Assembly: GCA_021735445.1 (NCBI GenBank)
Contig: JAIPHA010000009.1
Span: forward strand, 5,001 to 54,679
Direction: 5' to 3'
From: Candidatus Omnitrophota bacterium
GTDB taxonomy: Bacteria > Omnitrophota > Gorgyraeia > Duberdicusellales > 4484-171
Length of the DNA: 49,679 nucleotides
This document shows, piece by piece, positions 1-7,511 of this stretch (position 1 is its first letter; the number at the start of each line of letters is the position of its first letter). The notes under the pieces were generated by a model, which saw only the letters and a list, made by a program, of their open reading frames with translations, had not been told where the DNA came from and searched no databases. The translations under genes and the position numbers were made by a program.

Positions 1-808
<808 letters not shown>

Positions 809-820
809 ATCGTTGAATTA

Positions 821-848
821 TTGATTAATATTGCCTTTGTGTTATAAT
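821..848 (+). promoter_or_regulatory. Putative sigma70-type promoter upstream of the tRNA-Ser repeat
   Basis: TTGATT (821-826), a 16-base spacer and a perfect TATAAT (843-848) preceded by TGT (extended -10). A transcript from here would start near 855 and run through the four hairpin repeats before reaching tRNA-Ser, giving a leader of about 220 bases. Confidence 0.55.
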
Positions 849-874
849 TTTTTAACTTTACAATAAAATACTTA

Positions 875-1070
875 TCGCTTCGCTCCAGGGAACCTGAGAC
901 ATGTTGGAGAGGTGGCAGAGTCCGGTTTCCTGTCGCTTCGCTCCAGGGAACCTGAGATAGGTTGGAGAGGTGGCAGAGTCCGGTTTCCTGTCGCTTCGCT
1001 CCAGGGAACCTGAGATGCGTTAGGTAGTTTTACTTTGGTTTCCTGTCGCTTCGCTCCAGGGAACCTGAGA
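875..1070 (+). repeat. Four-copy hairpin repeat interleaved with copies of the tRNA-Ser 5' end
   Basis: A 25-base unit (TCGCTTCGCTCC followed by AGGGAACCTGAGA) occurs at 875-899, 933-957, 991-1015 and 1046-1070, with spacing of 58, 58 and 55 bases. Units 2 to 4 are preceded by GGTTTCCTG, which pairs with CAGGGAACC to give a 9-bp stem with one G-U pair. The segments after units 1 and 2 (906-928 and 964-986) are exact copies of the first 23 bases of the intact tRNA-Ser at 1077. The segment after unit 3 (about 1016-1041) is a decayed copy, and the intact tRNA follows unit 4. No ORF fits this stretch. Confidence 0.85.
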
Positions 1071-1076
1071 TATGTT

Positions 1077-1168
1077 GGAGAGGTGGCAGAGTCCGGTTTA
1101 ATGCGGCGGTCTTGAAAACCGTTGTGGGGTTAAACCCACCGGGGGTTCGAATCCCTCCCTCTCCGCCA
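1077..1168 (+). tRNA. tRNA-Ser (anticodon UGA)
   Basis: 92 bases with a 7-bp acceptor stem GGAGAGG/CCTCTCC, discriminator G and an encoded CCA at the 3' end. The anticodon loop CTTGAAA places TGA at 1113-1115. A long variable arm (TGTGGGGTTAAACCCACC) marks it as a type II tRNA, and the T loop GTTCGAATC is canonical. It decodes UCA. It is preceded by two perfect copies of its own first 23 bases, which lack the rest of the molecule. Confidence 0.97.
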
Positions 1169-1211
1169 TATAATGATATAGGTAGCAATTATGTTTGAAA
1201 TATTAAAGAAT

Positions 1212-1228
1212 CAATGCGAAATGCATTG
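1212..1228 (+). promoter_or_regulatory. Inverted repeat just upstream of the citrate synthase RBS
   Basis: CAATGC-GAAAT-GCATTG, a perfect 6-bp inverted repeat with a 5-base centre, ending 15 bases before the start codon and next to the GTGGGGTG ribosome-binding region. It could be an operator or an mRNA hairpin that gates translation; it may also be chance. Confidence 0.3.
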
Positions 1229-1243
1229 TAGTGGGGTGTAAAA

Positions 1244-2662
1244 ATGAACAATCTGAACAAAGACACAAAAGAGATTACCGAAGTTATTTTAAAAGCTAAA
1301 GAAAAAGCTTATGCTGAATTAGATACTGGAGCAGAATCTGAATTTGTGAGAAATGTTAAATGGCCGGTAGATTGTGTGGTTGGGCCAGGCCTGGAAGGAG
1401 CCATCGCCTGCGAGAGTAAAGTTGGTTATGTAAATGGTTCAAAAGGCTGGTTGGTTTACCGTGGTTATAATATTTTTGATCTTTGTGCCTACTCTAGCTT
1501 TGAAGAAGTCTCTTATCTTCTTTTATATGGAAAATTGCCTACAGAGAATCAACTTAAGAAATTTAAAGAAAAATTAAAAGGCTATCGTAATATTCCAAAA
1601 ACTATTCGGCTTTTGTCCAGTTTTCCTGTCCAAGACATGAATGCAATGGGAGCTGTTCGTTTGGGAACAAACCTTATGCGCCAGGAGTGTACATTTGTCG
1701 ATAAAAAAGAATATAAACCAGATGTAAAAACTGCCATAAGTGCTGATGAAGATTCTATCCCAATGGAAACCCGGCCGATGGGGGAAAGAAAAGCGATTTA
1801 TTCTTTAAAACAAGCCGAAGGAATCACAAGGCCTAGCGGTTTAAGCAAGGATTTACATATGCCTGTAGGCTTTGAACCAGCTCTTCATCTTATTTCGGGT
1901 ATCCCGACAATCGCCGGAGCTGTGGCGCGCTTGCGAGTGGGAGAATTACCGCTTAATCCTGATCCGGAGTTAAGCCATGCCGGTAATCTAATTTATATGA
2001 TAACCGGACGCAAACCCACTCCTGTTGAAGAAAGAATTATGGATATATCCCTTATTCTCCATGCTGATCATGGCATGAATGCATCGACTTTTGCCACCAT
2101 GGTGGTAGCTTCTACTCTATCGGATCTTTATTTCGCAGTTGGTTCTGGCATTGCTGCACTTAACGGTTCTTTGCATGGAGGAGCTAATGAACGAGTTGTT
2201 AAAATGCTTTCTGAGATTGGTGACTCTAAAAATGTTAAAAAGTGGTATAAGAAAAAAACTGCAAAGAAGGAAAAGATCAGTGGGTTTGGCCACAGGGTTT
2301 ACAAGGCCTACGACCCAAGAGCAAGGGTTTTAGGTCCCTTAGCCCATTTTTTAGTTAAATCTGAAAGCGATAAAAAGATTGCAGGTTTATTTAAAGTGGC
2401 GCAAGAATTAGAAAAAGAGGTTGTTTCTACGCTAGGAGAAAAAAAGAAAGTTTTTCCAAATGTTGATTTTTATTCCGGCATTGTCTATTCATGCCTTGAT
2501 ATACCAACTGAACTTTTTACTCCAATTTTTGCGGTTAGCCGGGTTTCTGGCTGGACTGCAAGAGTGTTAGAATATCTCAAAAACAATCGTATTTTTCGGC
2601 CCAGAGCCGTTTACTCCGGGCCTTTAGAAGAGAAATATGTCCCGCTTAATAAGCGTAAATAA
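1244..2662 (+). CDS. gltA: Citrate synthase with an internal insertion
   Basis: Condenses oxaloacetate and acetyl-CoA to citrate, the entry step of the TCA cycle and of glutamate synthesis. The 472-residue product carries the family signatures: ILHADHGMNAST (residues 271-282), SLHGGANERV with catalytic His311, GFGHRVYKAYDPRA with His350, and NVDFYSG with Asp408; FAVSRVSGWTARVLEY near the end binds CoA. A segment at about residues 145-210 (QECTFVDKKEYK to KDLHMPVGFE) is some 50 residues longer than the matching loop of typical bacterial enzymes. The start is ATG after GTGGGGTG. It stands alone between tRNA-Ser and a small ORF. With the por operon it suggests acetyl-CoA is available for citrate formation, but the other TCA genes are not in the window. 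Confidence 0.95.
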   Translation: MNNLNKDTKEITEVILKAKEKAYAELDTGAESEFVRNVKWPVDCVVGPGLEGAIACESKVGYVNGSKGWLVYRGYNIFDLCAYSSFEEVSYLLLYGKLPTENQLKKFKEKLKGYRNIPKTIRLLSSFPVQDMNAMGAVRLGTNLMRQECTFVDKKEYKPDVKTAISADEDSIPMETRPMGERKAIYSLKQAEGITRPSGLSKDLHMPVGFEPALHLISGIPTIAGAVARLRVGELPLNPDPELSHAGNLIYMITGRKPTPVEERIMDISLILHADHGMNASTFATMVVASTLSDLYFAVGSGIAALNGSLHGGANERVVKMLSEIGDSKNVKKWYKKKTAKKEKISGFGHRVYKAYDPRARVLGPLAHFLVKSESDKKIAGLFKVAQELEKEVVSTLGEKKKVFPNVDFYSGIVYSCLDIPTELFTPIFAVSRVSGWTARVLEYLKNNRIFRPRAVYSGPLEEKYVPLNKRK

Positions 2663-2667
2663 TTCTC

Positions 2668-2696
2668 TTGACTTACTTTTCAGAAAAACTTATAAT
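2668..2696 (+). promoter_or_regulatory. Promoter for the small ORF at 2758
   Basis: TTGACT (2668-2673), a 17-base spacer and a perfect TATAAT (2691-2696). It sits in the gap after citrate synthase and would give a leader of about 55 bases before ATG 2758. Confidence 0.7.
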
Positions 2697-2757
2697 TAAA
2701 AAACTCCAATAAAATCAAAACATAGCATAGCTATTGCTAAGATAAAAAGGGGGGCCA

Positions 2758-2943
2758 ATGGTTGAGAAGACTTTTAAAATCATTTCTAATTCGAAAATGC
2801 ACCTGACTGCCGATCTGATTTCTGAAGCACTTTTGAATTATTTCACGCTTGATCCTACAAAATCTGATGTAGTTTTTGGGGTGCTCGAAGAAAAAGTTAA
2901 GAGCAAAAAAACAAAAAACTACAAAGTAAGCCTTGAAGTTTAA
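2758..2943 (+). CDS. Small conserved-looking protein, function unknown
   Basis: 61 residues, starting with ATG eight bases after AAAAAGGGGGG, a strong ribosome-binding site, and with its own near-consensus promoter. The sequence MVEKTFKIISNSKMHLTADL begins with a strand-like segment, followed by a helix (LISEALLNYF) and ends in a lysine-rich strand (KTKNYKVSLEV). It is soluble, with no cysteines and no signal peptide. No family was recognised. The strong expression signals argue that it is a real gene. Confidence 0.6.
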   Translation: MVEKTFKIISNSKMHLTADLISEALLNYFTLDPTKSDVVFGVLEEKVKSKKTKNYKVSLEV

Positions 2944-3034
2944 AATAATTTAGCGGTTTTTGTCAACGAATCTTACCTCTTTTTATTGTTTCTGGTACAG
3001 TCTTAACAGTTGAAAGTAAAAAAGGAGAAGCTGA

Positions 3035-3469
3035 ATGAAAAAAATGGTCTTTGCCTTTATTGTTGGATTAGCATTCTTTTCATGCAACCTTAACGCTCAA
3101 CCAGAGAGCAATAAATATTTAAAAAATACACTTGAGTTAATTGCCGACAGGGCTCTTGAGGCTTATAATTCCGAAGATTACATAGATTTTTTTAAATACT
3201 ACACAAATAGTTTAAGCCAGTTAAAGACAAAAAGGTATTTTGATAATTTATTTATTTCGGTGTATAAGGATAGTTTTGGTGATATAATTTTTAAAGAACT
3301 AGTTGAAAGCAAGAGCTCTTTTAATCCGGATTACCCCAGGCTGGTCTATAAAGCCAAATGCGTAAAACATGACAATGTGTTGATTCAAATAAATTTTCAG
3401 GAGGAATCCGGAAATTATAGAATTAATCGAATCACCTTTGACCGCAAGCCCCAAGGCCAAAACTATTAA
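3035..3469 (+). CDS. Exported protein, possibly a lipoprotein, function unknown
   Basis: 144 residues with a clear N-terminal export signal (MKKMVFAFIVGLAFFSC). The Cys at about residue 17 could be lipidated although FFSC is a weak lipobox; cleavage after NLNA is the alternative. The rest is a small alpha/beta domain (LELIADRALEAYNSEDYIDF, then strands ending in RINRITFDRK), reminiscent of DUF3887 or NTF2-like periplasmic domains; this is a resemblance only. It is preceded by AAAAAAGGAGAAG, a good ribosome-binding site. It stands between the small ORF and tRNA-Arg. Confidence 0.65.
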   Translation: MKKMVFAFIVGLAFFSCNLNAQPESNKYLKNTLELIADRALEAYNSEDYIDFFKYYTNSLSQLKTKRYFDNLFISVYKDSFGDIIFKELVESKSSFNPDYPRLVYKAKCVKHDNVLIQINFQEESGNYRINRITFDRKPQGQNY

Positions 3470-3498
3470 TTATAAAATTGCTAATTATCCAGAAGGTT

Positions 3499-3572
3499 GC
3501 GCCCGTAGATCAATTGGATAGATCGTTTGGCTACGGACCAGAAGGTTGCAGGTTCGACTCCTGCCGGGCGCA
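3499..3572 (+). tRNA. tRNA-Arg (anticodon ACG)
   Basis: 74 bases with acceptor stem GCGCCCG/CGGGCGC, discriminator A and no encoded CCA, unlike the tRNA-Ser above. The anticodon loop CTACGGA puts ACG at 3533-3535; A34 is normally deaminated to inosine by TadA. T loop GTTCGACTC. Its last 20 bases are repeated 143 bases downstream. Confidence 0.96.
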
Positions 3573-3718
3573 TATTGTTCTTAATTTCAATAATTAGTTT
3601 TGCTAAGTAAAGTTTTGTGTCGTCTGGGAGTTTTCGTCGGAACAAATGAAATCAATTTAGGTGCAGATGAAGCTTTGGCTTTGCCAAAGATTTGTTTCGA
3701 CTCCTGCCGGGCGCATAT
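3553..3718 (+). repeat. Duplicated tRNA-Arg 3' end (att-like direct repeat)
   Basis: The 23 bases beginning TTCGACTCCTGCCGG in the T arm of tRNA-Arg (3553-3575) recur exactly at 3696-3718, 143 bases apart. The second copy is not part of a tRNA. A tRNA 3'-end duplication is what a tyrosine-recombinase integration leaves, but the 120 bases between the copies hold no ORF and no integrase is present. It may be a remnant after deletion, or a minimal cassette. Confidence 0.7.
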
Positions 3719-3719
3719 G

Positions 3720-3782
3720 TTCAGTCATAAGTCATAAGTTGTAAGTTAAAAGTCACAAGTTATATGTTGCGAGTTGTGGGTT
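3720..3782 (+). repeat. Degenerate heptamer tandem array
   Basis: Nine consecutive 7-base units: TTCAGTC, ATAAGTC, ATAAGTT, GTAAGTT, AAAAGTC, ACAAGTT, ATATGTT, GCGAGTT, GTGGGTT. The last four positions (AGTY/GGTY) are nearly constant and the first three vary. It ends 21 bases before the flavodoxin start codon. See the arrays at 16941, 47920 and 49431. Confidence 0.75.
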
Positions 3783-3803
3783 GTTTTTTAAGCAGGGGGT
3801 TTT

Positions 3804-4277
3804 ATGAAAGTTATAGTTCTTTATTATTCGCGAGGTGGGACCACCAAAAGAATAGCAGAATTGCTGGCTGATTTTGTTAAAGAAGAAAAAGTTGATGTAG
3901 ATATAGCAGATACCGAAAATTTTCAAGTGGATAAATTGCTTGATTATGATGGGATAATCATTGGTTCGCCTACTTATTATGGTAGCTTGGCAGCTTCAGT
4001 GAAGAATCTTTTTGACCAAAGCGTAGCTTTTCATGGAAAATTGGATGGCAAGGTAGGGGCGGCATTTTCAACTTCAGCAAATTTAGCGGGCGGCAACGAA
4101 ACAACGGCTTTAAGCATCCTGGAAGCCATGCTTATCCATGGCATGATTATCCAGGGCGATTTTAAGGGTGACCATTATGGTTCTGTGGCTGTTGGTAAGG
4201 TTGATTATCGAGCTGAGCAAAACTGTAAGAGGCAGGCACAAAGATTTGTGGCTTTATTAAATAGCATAAAGAGTTAA
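3804..4277 (+). CDS. Flavodoxin-family NAD(P)H:quinone reductase-like protein
   Basis: 157 residues with a flavodoxin fold predicted to bind FMN. The phosphate loop is YYSRGGTTKRIA (residues 7-18), the isoalloxazine loops are GSPTYYGSLAASVK (about 54-67) and TSANLAGGNETT (about 91-102). These patterns match WrbA-type NAD(P)H:quinone oxidoreductases and related multimeric flavodoxins more than electron-carrier flavodoxins. No signal peptide, so cytoplasmic. ATG follows GCAGGGGGTTTT. It is directly followed by cutA (one base between genes), probably one transcript with the ccdA/thioredoxin pair. The true electron acceptor cannot be told from sequence. Confidence 0.85.
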   Translation: MKVIVLYYSRGGTTKRIAELLADFVKEEKVDVDIADTENFQVDKLLDYDGIIIGSPTYYGSLAASVKNLFDQSVAFHGKLDGKVGAAFSTSANLAGGNETTALSILEAMLIHGMIIQGDFKGDHYGSVAVGKVDYRAEQNCKRQAQRFVALLNSIKS

Positions 4278-4278
4278 A

Positions 4279-4602
4279 ATGATATTGGTTTTGATAACTG
4301 TGCCGGAAAAAGATGCTAAAAAAGTTGCTAAAAATCTTTTAGACAAACAACTTTGTGGCTGCGTTAACATTATTGATTCAATTGAATCTTTGTTTCTTTG
4401 GCATGGTAAAATTGATAGAGAAAAAGAATCTCTTTTAATCGTAAAAACTATAGATGGTTTATTTAAGAAGCTGGAAAGAGAGGTTATAAGAGTCCACCCG
4501 TATGATGTTCCGGAGATAATCAGTTTTAAATTAAACAAAGTTAGTAAACCGTATGCAAGTTGGTTGAAGAAAGAGTTGAGCGCTGTTGACAATGTTAACT
4601 GA
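4279..4602 (+). CDS. cutA: CutA1 divalent-cation tolerance protein
   Basis: 107 residues, the usual CutA length. The family is a trimeric ferredoxin-like fold linked genetically to copper and divalent metal tolerance, with an unclear molecular role. Signatures visible: LDKQLCGCVNII (about residues 22-33), LFLWHGKI, and HPYDVPEII (about 73-81). The ATG lies one base after the flavodoxin stop, and the 3' end overlaps the start of the CcdA gene, so translation is probably coupled. Confidence 0.93.
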   Translation: MILVLITVPEKDAKKVAKNLLDKQLCGCVNIIDSIESLFLWHGKIDREKESLLIVKTIDGLFKKLEREVIRVHPYDVPEIISFKLNKVSKPYASWLKKELSAVDNVN

Positions 4603-5305
4603 TGTATTGGTTAAATTAGAAGAATTGTTTAGAGCTTCTCCTTTTCTTGGTTTAGGGGTTAGCTTTTTAGCCGGAATCTTAATTAGCTTTTCTCCATGCA
4701 GCTACCCTTTGATTGCAGTTACCTTAGGCGTAATCGGGGTTGCTTCTTTGCGGTCTCGAGTCAAAAGTTTTCTTCTTAGCCTTTTGTTTGTTTCAGGAAT
4801 CATCTTTGTCTATGTGGTTTTTGGGGTGATTGCTTCCCTGGCGGGTATCTTTCTCGAAAATCTATATATAAACCCTTTTACTTATTTATTACTTACAATC
4901 TTTTTTCTTATTTTTGGCCTGGCTCAACTAGATATAATTAAATTAAAAATACCTTATTTTCACAAAGTTTCTCCGGTAAATAAAGAAAAAAACAAAATAT
5001 CAATATTTTTATTTGGAATATTGTCCGGATTAGCGATAATACCATGTAATTTTCCGGTTTTGGGGGCAATTTTTAGTTTGATTTCTCTTAAGCAAGATGT
5101 TGTTTATGGATTTTTTTCTTTGTTTTTATTTTCGCTGGGATATGGTATGATTTTTCTTATATTGGGGAGTTTTGCAACCTTAATCCGAAAATTGCCCAGA
5201 TATAATATAGGATTTCAAATTATTAGAAAGATTCTTGGGGGTTTTTTGATTCTAATCGGATTATTTTTTCTAAGTAAAACCGTACTTTTGTTTAGATTGA
5301 GATGA
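4592..5305 (+). CDS. ccdA: CcdA/DsbD-type transmembrane electron transfer protein
   Basis: About 237 residues with six predicted membrane helices. CcdA carries reducing equivalents from cytoplasmic thioredoxin across the inner membrane to periplasmic thiol proteins. The two redox cysteines are each flanked by proline in the expected helix positions: ISFSPCSYPL (helix 1) and AIIPCNFPVLGA (helix 4). ATG 4592 overlaps cutA by 11 bases; TTG 4586 is an alternative start that adds two residues. Its 3' end overlaps the thioredoxin-fold gene, its likely partner. Confidence 0.92.
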   Translation: MLTDVLVKLEELFRASPFLGLGVSFLAGILISFSPCSYPLIAVTLGVIGVASLRSRVKSFLLSLLFVSGIIFVYVVFGVIASLAGIFLENLYINPFTYLLLTIFFLIFGLAQLDIIKLKIPYFHKVSPVNKEKNKISIFLFGILSGLAIIPCNFPVLGAIFSLISLKQDVVYGFFSLFLFSLGYGMIFLILGSFATLIRKLPRYNIGFQIIRKILGGFLILIGLFFLSKTVLLFRLR

Positions 5306-5745
5306 TAAAAAAAAATATTTGTTTAATTATGGTATTGTTGTGTGTGAGTTTGGCTGGCGCTAAAGCTGACAGCTTGTTTGATTTTGACAGAAACCCTGTC
5401 AACTATCAGGAAATTATTTCTTCTCCTAAGACGATTCTTTTTGTTTGGACAACCTGGTGCCCTTATTGCCGAATACAACTAAAAAAAATATCGCAATATT
5501 GCCATGATCAGGATATTGAAATTATTCTAGTCAATAGCGGAGAAAAAAGGGCGGCGGTAGAGAGATTTGTGGAAAATCAAGATTTTTCAGAATGCATGAA
5601 TAAAAGCATAGTTTTAGATAAACAGTCAATGATTGCCAGGAAGTTCTCTGTGCTGGGGTTTCCTACTTTTATTTTTTTAAAAGACGGCAGGTATCTGACA
5701 AGGTCCCATTATTTAAATCAAGATTTAATTGATAAGATATATTAG
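5302..5745 (+). CDS. Periplasmic thioredoxin-fold protein (TlpA/ResA-like)
   Basis: 147 residues with a signal peptide (MIKKNICLIMVLLCVSLAGA) and a thioredoxin fold. The active site WTTWCPYCRIQ places a CPYC dithiol at about residues 52-55, and the cis-proline loop is GFPTFIFL. CPYC is the glutaredoxin-type dipeptide and suggests a reductant. The start overlaps ccdA by four bases (ATGA), so the pair is translationally coupled. The likely role is reduction of periplasmic disulfides or of apocytochrome c using electrons from CcdA. No cytochrome c gene is seen here, so the client is unknown. Confidence 0.9.
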   Translation: MIKKNICLIMVLLCVSLAGAKADSLFDFDRNPVNYQEIISSPKTILFVWTTWCPYCRIQLKKISQYCHDQDIEIILVNSGEKRAAVERFVENQDFSECMNKSIVLDKQSMIARKFSVLGFPTFIFLKDGRYLTRSHYLNQDLIDKIY

Positions 5746-5772
5746 CCTTCTAAATCTAAATCTAAGTTTAGA

Positions 5773-5801
5773 TTGACACCTCATTTTTTTTGTGATATTT
5801 T
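5773..5801 (+). promoter_or_regulatory. Promoter of the proC-to-rluD operon
   Basis: Perfect TTGACA (5773-5778), a 17-base spacer and TATTTT (5796-5801). The ORF track starts the proC frame inside this promoter, so the true start must be downstream, at GTG 5845. Confidence 0.7.
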
Positions 5802-5844
5802 ACCCACCGTATTAGAAAAATGCACAAACAAAGGGTTGAAAAAA

Positions 5845-6657
5845 GTGAAAAAGCAAAAAATAATTGGCGTAATCGGTTTAGGCACCATGGGCGGAGCTTG
5901 TGCAAAAAATATTGCTTGTTTTAGTAGCTACAAAATTTTAGCTTATGATAAAAAAAATAAGAATAAGCAACTCCCTAAGATAAGTAAAACAAAAAACGTT
6001 AAAGAGCTGATTACAAAATCCCAACTACTTTTTTTAGCGATAAAACCTCAGGATTTAGATTCCTTTTTGAGAAAAAATAGAGATATTGTTTTGACTGCTA
6101 AGCCTTTGTTGGTTAGCATCTTAGCCGGAGTTTCGATTAAGAGTATTGAAGCGGCTTTACCGGGCGTAAAAGTTATCAGAGTAATGCCTAATCTTGCGGT
6201 TCAAATCAGAGAGTCGATAAGTTTTGTTGCGGCCGGAAAATTTGTCAAACAAAAAGAGTTAAAAGAGGTAAAAAATATATTTTCATTGATGGGTGAGGTT
6301 CTTGAAAGTAAAGAAGAAAATATGGATAAGACTACTGCGCTTTCCGGAAGTGGGCCGGGTTTTATATATTACTTCATGGAATCTTTTTATAGTACGGCTA
6401 TACAAATGGGATTTAAGAAACAAGAAGCAAGAAGAATTGTGGCTCAAACCTTTCAGGGGGCATCCCGGCTAGCCCTAGAGTCTGGCCAGGATTTTTCAAA
6501 GCTTGTTAAAAGTGTTGCTTCGCGTGGAGGAACAACGGAAGCGGGGGTTTCTTTTTTTAATAAAAAACAACTCTCTGAAAATATATCCAAAGGCCTTTTT
6601 GCCGCCTACGAGAAGGCAAAAAAAATATCGGCTAGCTTTAAAGAGGAGAAAAAGTGA
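5845..6657 (+). CDS. proC: Pyrroline-5-carboxylate reductase
   Basis: Reduces pyrroline-5-carboxylate to proline with NAD(P)H, the last step of proline synthesis. From GTG 5845 the product is 270 residues, the normal family length; the longer ORF at 5773 runs into the promoter. Motifs: Rossmann loop IGVIGLGTMGG near the N terminus, AIKPQD, VIRVMPNLAVQI, and the C-terminal signature ALSGSGPGFIYYFMESF to VASRGGTTEAGV. AAAGGG lies ten bases upstream of the start. It overlaps mtnP by four bases (GTGA) and opens a seven-gene, nearly gapless operon. Confidence 0.95.
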   Translation: MKKQKIIGVIGLGTMGGACAKNIACFSSYKILAYDKKNKNKQLPKISKTKNVKELITKSQLLFLAIKPQDLDSFLRKNRDIVLTAKPLLVSILAGVSIKSIEAALPGVKVIRVMPNLAVQIRESISFVAAGKFVKQKELKEVKNIFSLMGEVLESKEENMDKTTALSGSGPGFIYYFMESFYSTAIQMGFKKQEARRIVAQTFQGASRLALESGQDFSKLVKSVASRGGTTEAGVSFFNKKQLSENISKGLFAAYEKAKKISASFKEEKK

Positions 6658-7511
6658 AAAGATTAGGAATCATTGGTGGAACTGGAATCTATAATTTGGA
6701 AGGATTTAAGAAAAAGGAAGAATTAGAAGTCGTTACTCCCTTTGGCCTGCCATCGGCGAAATATATTGTGAGTGAGTTTGCCGGGAAAGAGGTTGTTTTT
6801 TTGCCCCGGCACGGATTAAATCATGAGATTTCCCCCTCATCAATCAACTATCAAGCAAATATATATGGAATGAAAAAATTGAATGTTTCTAAGATTTTAT
6901 CTGTTTCTGCATGTGGATCGCTTAAAGAGAACTTCAAGCCTCTTGATCTTGTAATTCCAGACCAGTTTATCGACCGCACTTTTATGAGAAAAAACAGTTT
7001 TTTCGAAAAAGGAGTGGTGGCTCATATTGCTTTAGCTCATCCGGTATGTGATAAGGTGGCAAAAACTGTACAACAGGCGGTAAACTCAGCCGGACTGCAA
7101 AGCCACCTCGGCGGTATTTACCTAAACATAGAAGGCCCTCAATTTTCAACTAAAGCCGAGTCAAATCTTTACCGCAGTTGGGGAGCTGATATTATCGGTA
7201 TGACTAATTTTAGCGAAGCCAGGCTTGCCCGAGAAGCTGAGATTTGTTATCTAAGCCTATCGGCGGTTACAGATTTTGATTGTTGGCATCCGGATTTTGG
7301 CGAGGTTAGTATTGAAGTTATTGTAAAGTACCTACAACAAAATTCTCTGAATTCTAAAAAAGTTATCAAAGAGTTTGTCTTGCTGGAAGACCCTGAAAAA
7401 AAATGTGATTGTCATCAAGCTCTGCAAAATGCTATAGTCACAAAACTAGAAGCTATTTCAAACCAGACAAAGGAAAAGCTTAATATTTTAATTGAGAAAT
7501 ATATAAAATGA
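6654..7511 (+). CDS. mtnP: S-methyl-5'-thioadenosine phosphorylase
   Basis: 285 residues. Splits methylthioadenosine, the by-product of polyamine and related synthesis, into adenine and 5-methylthioribose-1-phosphate. Phosphate-binding GGTGIY at residues 9-14 and PRHGLNHEISPSSINYQANI are visible, followed by the purine/sugar site NIEGPQFSTKAES and GMTNFSEARLAREAE. The aspartate-containing AVTDFDCW motif favours 6-aminopurine (MTA) over 6-oxopurine substrates. The GTG start overlaps proC; AAAGAGGAG is its ribosome-binding site. It overlaps the next kinase gene by four bases. Confidence 0.93.
   Translation: MKRLGIIGGTGIYNLEGFKKKEELEVVTPFGLPSAKYIVSEFAGKEVVFLPRHGLNHEISPSSINYQANIYGMKKLNVSKILSVSACGSLKENFKPLDLVIPDQFIDRTFMRKNSFFEKGVVAHIALAHPVCDKVAKTVQQAVNSAGLQSHLGGIYLNIEGPQFSTKAESNLYRSWGADIIGMTNFSEARLAREAEICYLSLSAVTDFDCWHPDFGEVSIEVIVKYLQQNSLNSKKVIKEFVLLEDPEKKCDCHQALQNAIVTKLEAISNQTKEKLNILIEKYIK

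Noticed and set aside
875-1070. CRISPR-like array in front of tRNA-Ser
   Set aside because: The units are 25 bases with 30 to 33 base intervals, but the intervals are copies of the tRNA 5' end rather than unique spacers, and no cas gene is present.
3576-3695. Hidden gene between the two tRNA-Arg 3' copies
   Set aside because: Only about 120 bases, no start with a ribosome-binding site and no open frame of useful length.
4257-4592. Reverse-strand ORF opposite cutA
   Set aside because: It is a full-length shadow of cutA, which has unmistakable family motifs.
5773-5844. Longer N terminus of ProC
   Set aside because: The extension begins inside the -35 element of a good promoter, and the protein from GTG 5845 has the normal family length.
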